Origin: Pseudomonas batumici
GTDB taxonomy: Bacteria > Pseudomonadota > Gammaproteobacteria > Pseudomonadales > Pseudomonadaceae
Direction: 5' to 3'
DNA: 64,000 nt
NCBI RefSeq assembly: GCF_000820515.1
Contig: NZ_JXDG01000037.1
Location: 1-64,000 of the forward strand
This document shows positions 28,967-37,243 of this stretch, one piece after another. The position numbers and the translations under genes are program-made. The notes beneath the pieces are model-generated. The model was not told where the DNA came from, did not search any database, and was given only the letters and a program-made list of their open reading frames with translations. Position 1 is the stretch's first letter; the number at the start of each line of letters is the position of its first letter.

Positions 28967-29371
28967 ATGACAAAGGAAAAGTTGCTGGCCATGCCGGCGG
29001 ACGACTACATGAACGCCGAGCAACTGGCTTTCTTTACCGAGCTGTTGCAAGCGATGAAAGTCGAAACCCACGAGCGTATCGAGCAGAACCGTATTGCCAT
29101 CGAGAGTCTCGATACCCCGGCTGACCCGGCTGACGCCGCTTCCGTTGAAGAAGAACGTACCTGGCTGGTGAACGCCATCGACCGCGACCAGCGCATGCTG
29201 CCGCAACTGGAACAGGCGCTGCTGCGCATCAGCGACGATTCCTTCGGCTGGTGTGACGACAGCGGCGAGCCGATCGGCCTCAAGCGCCTGCTGATCAGCC
29301 CGACCACCAAATACTGCATCGAAGCCCAGGAACGTCACGAGCAGATCGACAAGCACCAGCGCCAGGCCTGA
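28967..29371 (+). CDS. DksA/TraR-family regulator with degenerate zinc finger
   Basis: A 134-residue DksA-like protein. The coiled-coil tip keeps a DxxDxA motif (Asp53, Asp56, Ala58), which in DksA reaches the RNA polymerase active site. The C-terminal finger retains only two of four cysteines: Cys96 and Cys117, with Ser99 and Ala120 in place of the other two. This matches the zinc-independent type of paralogue described as DksA2 in P. aeruginosa, although other DksA-like paralogues exist. It likely acts with ppGpp on transcription when zinc is scarce or in stationary phase. ATG 28967 is chosen for length and the MTKEKLL start. Confidence 0.88.
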   Translation: MTKEKLLAMPADDYMNAEQLAFFTELLQAMKVETHERIEQNRIAIESLDTPADPADAASVEEERTWLVNAIDRDQRMLPQLEQALLRISDDSFGWCDDSGEPIGLKRLLISPTTKYCIEAQERHEQIDKHQRQA

Positions 29372-29377
29372 TCTGCC

Positions 29378-29406
29378 CCTGTAGGAGCCGGCTTGCCGGC
29401 GATCCG
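29378..29406. repeat. REP hairpin after the dksA-like gene
   Basis: CTGTAGGAGCCGGCTTGCC-GGCGATCC forms a short stem (AGCCGGC/GCCGGC-type arms). A diverged inverted copy (CATCGCCAGTAAGCCCACCTCC) follows at about 29443-29465. It may end the upstream transcript. Confidence 0.65.
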
Positions 29407-29584
29407 GAGCGACGCGGTGTTTCTGTCAATCCGCGCATCGTTCATCGCCAGTAAGCCCACCTCCACGCTTGACCCACAGCAACTATTGTTGATTCAAACG
29501 CCCTACAACTAACGGACCATAGCTAATGGCCCTATAGTGGCGTTTAATGCAAAAAAACAACTAGAAGCTCAAGTGGGTAAGCCT

Positions 29585-31201
29585 ATGTCTGGAGAGGGAG
29601 TTCTGCCTGGGGTCGTGGCGCAAGCGGACGTGGAAGCGAAACCGGCGCTGTTCTGGCTCACGCCGTTGATACAGAGCGTGGGGTTGGCGCTGTTGCTGTC
29701 GGCCATGGCCTTCGCCGGTTGGACCCTGATCGTTTGCCTGCCGCTGGCCTTGTTGCTGGTCTGGTTGCCGCGCCTGCGGGGACGCCAGGCCCCGGCTCCA
29801 GTCGTCCAGGGTGGCGATGCCCTGTCGGCATTGACCCGCGACCTGTCCTATACCACCAGCCATAATGCCCTGTCCGCCGCCGGCGTGGCCTTTTCGGTCA
29901 AGCAGCTGGCCGGCAAGGTGCAGTCGCAGCTCAACGCCGCCGCGCAGATTGTCGCCAGTGCCGAACAGGTGATCGACACCGAGCGCACGACCTCCCAATT
30001 GAGCCAGCAGGCCCTCGGCTCGGCCAGTGAGGCGCGCGGCAGCAGTGCCGAGGGGCATGCGGTGCTGTCGGAGTCCATCGGCCGCATGCACCGGCTCAGC
30101 CGGCAGGCCAATGCCAGCCGCGAGCTGATCGAGGCCTTGAGCCTGCGCAGCGAGGAGATCCAGCGCGTGACCCTGGTGATCCAGGCGATCGCCAGCCAGA
30201 CCAACCTGCTGGCCCTCAACGCCGCGATCGAGGCGGCGCGCGCCGGCGAGCATGGACGCGGCTTTGCCGTGGTGGCCGACGAGGTGCGTGGGCTGGCCGG
30301 GCGCACGGCCACGGCGACCGACGAGGTCGGGGTCATGGTGGCCGACATCCAGCAACGTACCACCCAGGTCGTGGAGCAGATCCGTCAGTTGGCCCAGGAC
30401 CTGGACGGCGGTGTGGAGCAGGTCGAGCATACTGGCCGGCACCTGGAGAATATCGCCAGCCTGGCCGCCAGTGTCGAAGCGCAGGTGGGCGAGATCGCCC
30501 GTGGCGCACAGAGCAATCGTGAGCAACTGGACAGCTTGTTCACTGCCGTGGAGCAGATGCGCGGCGACCTGGCCGTCAGCGACCAGCAGACCCGGCACCT
30601 GACCGAAGCGGCGATACAGATGGAAGGGCAGGCCGAGACCATCAGCCAGCGCCTGGCCGAGGTCGGCCTGGATGACTACCACCAACGGGCCTACGACCTC
30701 GCTCGTGAGGGGGCCGGACAGATTGCCGCGCGTTTCGAGGCGGACATCGAACAGAACCGTATCGGTCTTGATGATCTGTTCGATCGCACTTACCAACTGA
30801 TTGCCAATACTTCGCCGGCCAAATACCAGACGCGCTTCGATCGCTATACCGATCAGGTCCTGCCGACGATCCAGGAACCCTTACTGGCCCGCCATGAAGG
30901 CCTGGTGTTCGCCATTGCCTGTACGCCCCAGGGTTATGTGCCGACCCACAACCAGGCTTTTTGCCAGCCCCTGACCGGCGATCCGCAGCATGACACGCTG
31001 CACAACCGGACCAAGCGCAAGTTCGACGACCGTACGGGCATCCGCTGTGGCAGTCACCAACAGCCTGTGCTGCTGCAGACCTACACCCGCGATACCGGTG
31101 AGCTGATGCATGACCTGTCGGTACCGATCATGGTCAAGGGCCGCCATTGGGGTGGACTGCGCCTGGGCTACAAGCCGGAAAGCGCGCCGCACAAGGGCTG
31201 A
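29585..31201 (+). CDS. Chemotaxis receptor with C-terminal sensor-like domain
   Basis: About 538 residues. Two adjacent membrane helices near the N-terminus (about 20-70) are followed directly by the signalling domain with the conserved hairpin tip ([20 protein letters not shown], about residue 200). After it comes a C-terminal domain (about 360-538) with the pattern [31 protein letters not shown] and HWGGLRLGY, similar to Cache-like domains found at the C-terminus of some chemoreceptors. The sensor would be cytoplasmic. The start is uncertain; a GTG at 29537 is also in frame. No other chemotaxis gene is nearby. Confidence 0.85.
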   Translation: MSGEGVLPGVVAQADVEAKPALFWLTPLIQSVGLALLLSAMAFAGWTLIVCLPLALLLVWLPRLRGRQAPAPVVQGGDALSALTRDLSYTTSHNALSAAGVAFSVKQLAGKVQSQLNAAAQIVASAEQVIDTERTTSQLSQQALGSASEARGSSAEGHAVLSESIGRMHRLSRQANASRELIEALSLRSEEIQRVTLVIQAIASQTNLLALNAAIEAARAGEHGRGFAVVADEVRGLAGRTATATDEVGVMVADIQQRTTQVVEQIRQLAQDLDGGVEQVEHTGRHLENIASLAASVEAQVGEIARGAQSNREQLDSLFTAVEQMRGDLAVSDQQTRHLTEAAIQMEGQAETISQRLAEVGLDDYHQRAYDLAREGAGQIAARFEADIEQNRIGLDDLFDRTYQLIANTSPAKYQTRFDRYTDQVLPTIQEPLLARHEGLVFAIACTPQGYVPTHNQAFCQPLTGDPQHDTLHNRTKRKFDDRTGIRCGSHQQPVLLQTYTRDTGELMHDLSVPIMVKGRHWGGLRLGYKPESAPHKG

Positions 31202-31685
31202 GGCCACACGCTATTAGGGTAGGAGGCGCAGGCCCGGCGATTGCTCCGGCAGGGCATTTGCGCCAGACTGAATACTATTGAGTACTTTCTGTCCTGTAGG
31301 ATACGCTCACCAGCAGTTTGATTGGCCCCAATGGCCTGACGTGTTCTAGAATCACTTCCAGTGCCAGGGGGTTGATTTCATCCTGGGCATTTTTTCAACC
31401 TGCATGTCGGAAATTACTTTTTTTCAGGAAGGCCTTCCCTCGCAAATTCAGTTGCCGGTTTCCCGTGATCGGTACAATGCGGTGTTTTCCTTCAAGCGCT
31501 GATGACGCTTCGCAGAAGTCATGGGACCTTGTATCCATTAGGCTTTCTGCGCACGGGTGGCCATTGCCAGGCCGCTCGAGCAAACATCAGGGCTTTCTAT
31601 TCAGTAACCGACGGCAGTGACCGATCGTTTTGTGTTGCCTGGCACTCGCCGGGCGGCTTCATTTTTCGAGTTTGAGGGCTTTTCG
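31202..31685. other. Intergenic region upstream of the 155-residue protein gene
   Basis: About 484 bp. Frames inside it have no ribosome site and no family features. A possible promoter is TTGCCG (31452-31457) with TACAAT (31473-31478), but the 15-bp spacer is short. The upstream frame of the next gene extends to 31617 without support. Confidence 0.4.
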
Positions 31686-32153
31686 TTGGCAGTCAGTAAT
31701 CTGGATATGCATGCATTGTTTGTGCTGGGTGATCTTCGGGCCAAGCTGGTCAAACAGTTTCAATCACGTTTCGTCTATATCACCGAACAAACCGCCGAAG
31801 GCATCTACATTGCCGAGATCGACACCGAAACCTCCCTGGTGGTCGACGACAAGCCGCGTCTGGAGCTGAAGGTGGGCGATCACTTTCGGGCCGCGGTATT
31901 GCCCAGTCGCGAGGGCGGCAAGTTCGACATCAAGTTTCGCGAGATCAAACTGACGGTCTATGGCCTGGGCGACTATGCCTATGTCACCGTGCCGGAAGGC
32001 CATGGGATCGTGTTCAAGGAAGGGCATGCCGTGGTGATGGTGTTTGCCGCCCACGAACAGTTGCAGGGTGGCTTGAGCAAGACCCTCAAGGACGTGACCA
32101 AGAAGGCCGCCCGCTGGCGCAAGGGCGAACTGACGTTCAAGGCCAGCGAGTAA
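31686..32153 (+). CDS. Conserved protein of unknown function (155 residues)
   Basis: I do not recognise a named family. The protein is rich in beta-strand patterns (FQSRFVYITEQTAEGIYIAEIDTETSLVV and VGDHFRAAVLPSREGG), has no signal peptide or membrane helix, and ends in a basic tail (KDVTKKAARWRKGEL). TTG 31686 is chosen because GAGGG lies at the right distance upstream and it gives a natural N-terminus (LAVSNLDMHAL); the frame continues upstream to a GTG at 31617 without ribosome site. Its stop shares one base with the start of the following small gene, so the two are translationally coupled. Confidence 0.7.
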   Translation: MAVSNLDMHALFVLGDLRAKLVKQFQSRFVYITEQTAEGIYIAEIDTETSLVVDDKPRLELKVGDHFRAAVLPSREGGKFDIKFREIKLTVYGLGDYAYVTVPEGHGIVFKEGHAVVMVFAAHEQLQGGLSKTLKDVTKKAARWRKGELTFKASE

Positions 32154-32356
32154 TGAGTTCGACCCGGGCCGAGTTCCACCGCCAGCATCTGCCGCAGGCC
32201 AGTGCCGAGGCCCGTCGGCTGTTCGAGCGCAAGGCCGAACTGCGGGGTGCCTGGCTCAACTGGGTCGCGGCGCAGCTTTATGCCTTGGGGCCTGCCGAGT
32301 ATGTCAGCATGGTCCGACGGGAGTTGCAGCAGCTTCAGGCGCAAGACGCCCGTTGA
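32153..32356 (+). CDS. Small basic protein of unknown function (67 residues)
   Basis: A 67-residue helical, charged protein (many Arg, Glu, Gln), without signal peptide or membrane segment. It starts in the TAATG junction with the preceding gene, which supports it as a real gene. Function unknown; likely partner of the 155-residue protein. Confidence 0.6.
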   Translation: MSSTRAEFHRQHLPQASAEARRLFERKAELRGAWLNWVAAQLYALGPAEYVSMVRRELQQLQAQDAR

Positions 32357-32459
32357 TGGATTACGCACCAACCCTGGAACCTCGACTACAGTTCAGTTGA
32401 CTGAAGCGTTCGGGCTTTCGGTTTTTCGCCGAGAGACGACCCCTGATCGAGGTAATTCC

Positions 32460-33476
32460 ATGAAAGGATTGCGCGCGCTGCTCGTCAGTGCCCTGGCTGT
32501 ATTCTGTGTCACCGCCATGCCCCTTCAGGTTCGGGCCGCCGCCCAGCCGATCCATTTCGCCGACCTGAACTGGGAAAGTGGCAGCCTGATTACCGACATC
32601 CTGCGTTACATCGTCGAAAAAGGTTACGGCCTGCCGACCGACATGTTGCCCGGCACCACCGTGACCCTGGAAACCGCCCTGGCCAAGAATGATATCCAGG
32701 TGATCGGCGAGGAGTGGGCCGGACGCAGTCCTGCGTGGGTCAAGGCCGAAGCGGCGGGAGAGGTCGTGGCCGTTGGCGATACCGTCAAGGGCGCCACCGA
32801 AGGGTGGTGGGTCCCCGAGTATGTGATCAAGGGTGACCCGGAGCGCGGCATCAAACCTCTGGCGCCGGAGCTGCGCGGGGTCGCGGACCTGGCTCGCTAC
32901 AAGGATGTCTTCAGGGACCCCGAGGCACCGGGCAAGGGCCGCTTTCTCAACAGCCCGATCGGCTGGACCTCGGAAATCGTCAATCAACAGAAGCTCAAGG
33001 CCTATGGCCTGAACGACAGCTACGTGAACTTTCGCAGTGGCTCCGGGGCCGCGCTGGATGCGGAAATCACCTCGTCGATTCGGCGTGGCAAACCGATCCT
33101 GTTCTATTACTGGTCGCCGACGCCGTTGCTGGGCAAGTTCAAGCTGGTCCAGCTCCAGGAGCCGGCCTTTGACGCCGAGGCCTGGAAAACCCTGACCGAC
33201 CCGGACAATCCCGACCCGAAACCGAGCCGTTCCCTGCCTTCGAAGTTGAGCATTGGCGTCTCGTCGCCATTCAAGGCGCGGTACCCGCAGGTGGTGACGT
33301 TTTTCGCCAAGGTCGACCTGCCGATCGACCTGTTGAACCAGGCATTGGCGAAAATGAGTGAAGAGCGCCTGCCGACACGCCAGGTGACGCAGGCGTTTCT
33401 CAAGGAACATCCGGACGTCTGGAAGGCCTGGCTGCCCGGGGATGTGGCAGCGAAGGTCGCTGCCAGTCTCAAATAG
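32460..33476 (+). CDS. OpuAC-type ABC substrate-binding protein
   Basis: A 338-residue periplasmic binding protein with a signal peptide (MKGLRALLVSALAVFCVTAM, cleavage near VRA). The mature protein has the OpuAC/ProX pattern: FADLNWESG near the start, EEWAGRSPAWVKAE, GWTSEIVNQ, and FYYWSPTPLLGKF, which in this family contributes to the quaternary ammonium site. Ligand is not certain: glycine betaine, proline betaine or a related compound. It has a ribosome site (GAGGT) before ATG 32460, and no transporter permease or ATPase is encoded nearby. It is the second such orphan binding protein in the window, and only distantly similar to the one at 1356-2297. Confidence 0.85.
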   Translation: MKGLRALLVSALAVFCVTAMPLQVRAAAQPIHFADLNWESGSLITDILRYIVEKGYGLPTDMLPGTTVTLETALAKNDIQVIGEEWAGRSPAWVKAEAAGEVVAVGDTVKGATEGWWVPEYVIKGDPERGIKPLAPELRGVADLARYKDVFRDPEAPGKGRFLNSPIGWTSEIVNQQKLKAYGLNDSYVNFRSGSGAALDAEITSSIRRGKPILFYYWSPTPLLGKFKLVQLQEPAFDAEAWKTLTDPDNPDPKPSRSLPSKLSIGVSSPFKARYPQVVTFFAKVDLPIDLLNQALAKMSEERLPTRQVTQAFLKEHPDVWKAWLPGDVAAKVAASLK

Positions 33477-33489
33477 CGTGCAAGGGAGG

Positions 33490-33511
33490 GCTGTAGGAGC
33501 AGCGCTCCCAC
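33490..33511. repeat. Short hairpin between convergent genes
   Basis: GGAGC-AGC-GCTCC inside CTGTAGGAGCAGCGCTCCC, a minimal REP-like unit between the binding protein (+) and the oxidoreductase (-). It may end transcription in both directions. Confidence 0.5.
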
Positions 33512-33517
33512 CCGTTT

Positions 33518-34633
33518 CTAGAACTCGCTGACGTCGACCCAGCGTTGTTCCCGGGCCGCCTGACGAATCGCCGTCGCCAGGCGCTCCACCTGCCAGGCTT
33601 CTTCGAAGTCCGTTCCCGTCTGGCCTTGGCCGGCCAGCGCCTCGATCAGCGCCTGGACCTCCAGGGTCTTGAGCTCGTTGTAACCCAACTGATGCCCGGC
33701 GGCGGGGCTGAAGGCCGCGTAACGGGGCTGGTCCGGTCCGGCCAGCAGGCGTTGGAAACCGCTCTGGCCGACGCGACAGAGCCGCAGTTCGTTGAGGCGC
33801 TCCTGGTCGAAGGCCAAGGTGCCCCGGGTACCACTGATTTCGAAGCTCAGGTGGTTCTTGTAGCCGTGCTTGAGCCAGCTGCTGCTGAAGGTCCCCCGGG
33901 CACCGTTGGCGAAGCGCAGCAGCGCGTGGACCTGGTCATCGACGGCAATCGGGCGGGTCTCCCGGCTGCCGGCGCTGGCGGGACGCTGTGGGTGGACGGT
34001 GCGGGTGTCGGCACAGACCGCCGTGATATCGCCGATCAGGTGCCGGGCCATGGCCAGCAGATGGCTGCCCAGGTCGGCCAGTGCGCCGCCGGCATGTTGC
34101 GCTTCGCAGCGCCAGGACCAGGGCGAGGCGGGGTCGGCCATGAAATCTTCGCTGAATTCGCCCTGGAAACCGACGATCTCGCCCAGTTCGCCGCTGCGGA
34201 TCAACTCCCGAGCCAGGTCGATCGTCGGATTGTGTTGGTAGTTGTAGCCCACTCGGGTGATCACGCCGGCCTGGCGCGCCGCGTCACGCATTCGCGTGGC
34301 CTGGTCCAGGTCGACCGCCAGGGGCTTTTCGCAGTACACCGCCTTGCCCGCCGCGAGGGCAGCCATGGCCATGGGGAAATGCAGGTGATTGGGCGTGGTG
34401 ATGGCCACCAGCCCAACCCGCGGATCGTCAATCAGTTGTTGCCAGTCACCGTAGGCCTGCTCGAAGCCCCAGGCCCTGGCGCAGGATTCGGCGCGGTGTG
34501 TATCGGCATCCGCCAGCGCCACCAGGCGCAGCTTCAGCGGCAGTTCGAACACCGCACTGGCATTGTGAAATGCCAGTGCGTGGGCGCGACCCATGAAGCC
34601 TGTGCCGATCAAGCCTATTCCCAACTCGTCCAT
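33518..34633 (-). CDS. Gfo/Idh/MocA-family oxidoreductase
   Basis: A 371-residue NAD(P)-dependent dehydrogenase. The N-terminal Rossmann domain has GLIGTGFMGRAHA, TTPNHLHFPMAMAALAAGKAVYCEKPLA includes the family EKP motif whose Lys is catalytic, and the C-terminal half is the alpha/beta dimerisation and substrate domain. Substrates in this family are sugars, inositols or other polyols; the one here cannot be named. It is followed on the same strand by nothing related and stands 89 bp from the SDR gene upstream. Confidence 0.88.
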   Translation of the reverse strand: MDELGIGLIGTGFMGRAHALAFHNASAVFELPLKLRLVALADADTHRAESCARAWGFEQAYGDWQQLIDDPRVGLVAITTPNHLHFPMAMAALAAGKAVYCEKPLAVDLDQATRMRDAARQAGVITRVGYNYQHNPTIDLARELIRSGELGEIVGFQGEFSEDFMADPASPWSWRCEAQHAGGALADLGSHLLAMARHLIGDITAVCADTRTVHPQRPASAGSRETRPIAVDDQVHALLRFANGARGTFSSSWLKHGYKNHLSFEISGTRGTLAFDQERLNELRLCRVGQSGFQRLLAGPDQPRYAAFSPAAGHQLGYNELKTLEVQALIEALAGQGQTGTDFEEAWQVERLATAIRQAAREQRWVDVSEF

Positions 34634-34722
34634 CGCCGCATCCTTTGATTGTTATTTTCAGGAAGGGCTATTTATAGAATTTAAATTCAATAAATTCAAC
34701 TGATGGAATTTTTATTTCGGTA

Positions 34723-35490
34723 TCAGGACAGGAAGCCCCCGTCCACGTTCAGCGCCACCCCGGTGGTGTAGCTGGATGCATCGCTGGCCAGGTACAGCAC
34801 GGCGCCGGCCATTTCGCTCGGCGCGGCAACCCGCTTGAGGGGGATCTGTTGCAGGGCGGTCTTGAGGATCGTTTCGTTACTCACCAGCGCCGAGGCGAAC
34901 TTGGTGTCGGTCAGGCCCGGCAGCAGGGCGTTGCAACGAATGCCGAATTGCGCGCACTCCTTGGCGAAGACCTTGGTCATGTTGATCACGGCGGCCTTAG
35001 TCACCGAATAGATGCCTTGGAAAATACCCGGGGAGATACCGTTGATCGAGGCCACGTTGATGATGCTGCCACCGCCGTGTTCACGCATCAGCTTGCCGGC
35101 TTCCACCGACATGAAGAAGTAGCCGCGGATGTTTACATCGACGGTTTTCTGGAAGGCACTGAGGTCGGTGTCCAGCACGTTGCAGAACTGCGGGTTGGTG
35201 GCGGCGTTGTTGACCAGGATGTCCAGGCGCCCGAACTGCTCGCGGATGCCGGCGAAGACCTGGCTGATCTGTTCCATTTCTCCAATATGACAGGCGATGG
35301 CAGTGGCTTTGCCGCCCTCGGCGATGATGGCATCGGCGACGTGCTGGCAGCCTTCGAGCTTGCGGCTCGAGACAATCACATGCGCGCCTTGCTGGGCCAG
35401 CAGCTTGGCAATCGCCTCGCCGATCCCGCGGCTGGCACCGGAGACAAAGGCGATCTTGCCGTCGAGGTCGAACAACTGGGTCTTGGACAT
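34723..35490 (-). CDS. Short-chain dehydrogenase/reductase
   Basis: A 255-residue classical SDR. It has the cofactor motif SGASRGIGEAI near residue 17, NNAATNP, the catalytic Ser in NVASINGISPG and YSVTKAAV with Tyr and Lys. The C-terminus ends TTGVALNVDGGFLS, as in FabG-like enzymes. It lies downstream of the APH-like phosphotransferase gene on the same strand (26 bp gap) and probably works in the same, probably acyl-CoA or lipid-related, pathway. Confidence 0.88.
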   Translation of the reverse strand: MSKTQLFDLDGKIAFVSGASRGIGEAIAKLLAQQGAHVIVSSRKLEGCQHVADAIIAEGGKATAIACHIGEMEQISQVFAGIREQFGRLDILVNNAATNPQFCNVLDTDLSAFQKTVDVNIRGYFFMSVEAGKLMREHGGGSIINVASINGISPGIFQGIYSVTKAAVINMTKVFAKECAQFGIRCNALLPGLTDTKFASALVSNETILKTALQQIPLKRVAAPSEMAGAVLYLASDASSYTTGVALNVDGGFLS

Positions 35491-35516
35491 GGTTATTTTC
35501 CTTGTTGTAGGCGCGG

Positions 35517-36584
35517 TCAGAGGCGGGAGGCGCGGATGACTTGCAGGCTCATCTGCTCCAGCAGCTTGTTCATGTGAATGAACTGCGCGAAGCGTTTGTC
35601 CTGGGTCTGGCCGTGGAAGAAGCGGTAGTAGATCTGCTGCACGATACCGGCCAGGCGGAACAGGCCGTAGGTGTAGTAGAAATCAAAGTTGTCGATGGCG
35701 ATCCCCGAGCGTTCGGCGTAGTAGTCGACGAACTGACGACGGGTCAGCATGCCGGGGGCGTGGCTCGGCTGGCGGCGCATCAATTGCACCGGTGCCGGGT
35801 CGCCGGCCTCGATCCAGTAGGCCAGGGTATTGCCCAGGTCCATCAGCGGGTTGCCGATGGTGGTCAGCTCCCAGTCGAGCACGCCGATGATCTGCATCGG
35901 GTTGTGCGGGTCGAGGATCACATTGTCGAAGCGGTAGTCGTTGTGCACGATGCTCGAGGTCGGATGGTCGGCGGGCATCTTGTCGTTGAGCCAGGCCCGC
36001 ACGGCTTCCCAGCTCGGCGCGTCGGGGGTCAGGGCTTTTTCGTAACGCTCGCTCCAGCCACGGATCTGCCGCACGACGTAGCCCTCCGGCTTGCCGAGGT
36101 CGGCCAGGCCGCAGGCGTTGTAGTCGACCTGGTGCAGTTCCACCAGCCGGTCGATGAAGCTCTTGCACAGGGTTTCGGTTTGCGCGGCATCCAGGCCCAG
36201 TTCCGGTGGCAGGTCGGAGCGCAGGATGATGCCTTCGACCCGTTCCATCACATAGAACTCGGCCCCGATCACCGATTCGTCGGTGCAATGTACATAGGCC
36301 TTGGGGCAGTACGGGAAGCCGTCCTTGAGCTGGTTGAGGATGCGGAACTCGCGCCCCATGTCGTGGGCGGACTTGGCCTTGTGGCCGAACGGCGGGCGAC
36401 GCAGGACGAATTCCTGTTCCGGGTAGCGGATCAGGTAGGTCAGGTTCGAGGCGCCGCCGGGAAACTGGCTGATATTCGGCAGGCCGTGCAGGCCTGGAAT
36501 GTGCGCCTTGAGGTACGGATCGATCAGGCCGACATCGAGCTCTTCGCCTGCACGGATACGGGTGGACTGGTCAGTAAGCGCCAT
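35517..36584 (-). CDS. APH-family phosphotransferase (ACAD10-like)
   Basis: A 355-residue kinase-like protein. It has the catalytic loop VHNDYRFDNVILDP (HxDxxxxN type) followed by GVLDWELTTIGNPLMDLG, where the first Asp binds metal. In this family the relatives are aminoglycoside phosphotransferases and the N-terminal kinase domain of human ACAD10/11, which acts on 4-hydroxy acyl-CoAs. Its position beside an SDR, an SCP2 protein and a histidine phosphatase supports a role in unusual fatty acid breakdown rather than antibiotic resistance. ATG 36584. Confidence 0.85.
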   Translation of the reverse strand: MALTDQSTRIRAGEELDVGLIDPYLKAHIPGLHGLPNISQFPGGASNLTYLIRYPEQEFVLRRPPFGHKAKSAHDMGREFRILNQLKDGFPYCPKAYVHCTDESVIGAEFYVMERVEGIILRSDLPPELGLDAAQTETLCKSFIDRLVELHQVDYNACGLADLGKPEGYVVRQIRGWSERYEKALTPDAPSWEAVRAWLNDKMPADHPTSSIVHNDYRFDNVILDPHNPMQIIGVLDWELTTIGNPLMDLGNTLAYWIEAGDPAPVQLMRRQPSHAPGMLTRRQFVDYYAERSGIAIDNFDFYYTYGLFRLAGIVQQIYYRFFHGQTQDKRFAQFIHMNKLLEQMSLQVIRASRL

Positions 36585-36799
36585 GCTTATCCCTTCTGCT
36601 TATTCTGGAGGCCAGAGATTATTGACTAATCTAATGCTCGCCCTGCCTGCCCACAAGCACCGTCCGGTCTTATAGGTCGGCGTGTTGCAGGATGATCAGC
36701 GGGCCTGATGTGTCAGCGTAGAGGGAAAGCGTTGTTTGGCCAGGGTGGGGAACGCCGGAGCCGGTTGGCTCGCGACGGAGGTCGACGATAACGCGCGAA

Positions 36800-36844
36800 A
36801 CCCGATGCCCGCGATGCCTGGTCGGGCATCGCGAGCGATCGGGT
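36800..36844. repeat. Bulged hairpin in the phosphotransferase-SCP2 gap
   Basis: Outer arms ACCCGAT (36800-36806) and ATCGGGT (36838-36844) enclose inner arms GCGATGCC (36811-36818) and GGCATCGC (36825-36832). It is the only marked structure in this 282-bp intergenic region and may be a terminator of the SCP2 transcript or a regulatory leader of the phosphotransferase gene. Confidence 0.45.
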
Positions 36845-36866
36845 CTCGAATATCCTGAGGCGTGAA

Positions 36867-37181
36867 TCAGGCCGGGAACAGCTCGCTCAGCTTCATCGAC
36901 AGCATCATGTCGCCTTCGACGCGCAGCTTGCCGCCCATGAACGCCTGCATGCCGTCGGTTTCGCCGCTGACGATGCCTTTCATGGTTTCGCCGTCGGTCA
37001 CCAGGGTCACGTTGGCATCCGGGTTTTCACCTTCCACCAGTTCGCAGGTGCCGTCCCTGACGATCAGCGAGAAGTGCTGGCTTTCATCGATACGAAAGCC
37101 GAAGACGACGTCCAGGCCGGCGGCGGCGGCTGGGTTGAACTTGGCTTTCATTGCTTCTACGGCGTGGGCTACAGAGGTCAT
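36867..37181 (-). CDS. SCP2 sterol-carrier-like protein
   Basis: A 104-residue single SCP2 domain: PAAAAGLDVVFGFRIDESQHFSLIV, then MKGIVSGETDGMQAFMGGKLRVEGDMMLSMKL, the typical C-terminal pattern. SCP2 domains bind fatty acyl or sterol-like ligands in a hydrophobic tunnel. It lies between the histidine phosphatase and the phosphotransferase genes, on the same strand. Confidence 0.9.
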   Translation of the reverse strand: MTSVAHAVEAMKAKFNPAAAAGLDVVFGFRIDESQHFSLIVRDGTCELVEGENPDANVTLVTDGETMKGIVSGETDGMQAFMGGKLRVEGDMMLSMKLSELFPA

Positions 37182-37243
37182 GCTTCGATCCTTTTATGGG
37201 TAAATACGGCGACGACCCCACAAGGGTCAGGATGGGCCGGAAC

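Noticed and set aside
29537..29584. GTG start of the chemoreceptor at 29537
   Set aside because: No ribosome site seen upstream; ATG 29585 is preferred though neither is strong.
31318..31620. A 100-residue frame before the 155-residue protein gene
   Set aside because: No ribosome site, atypical amino acid composition, no family features.
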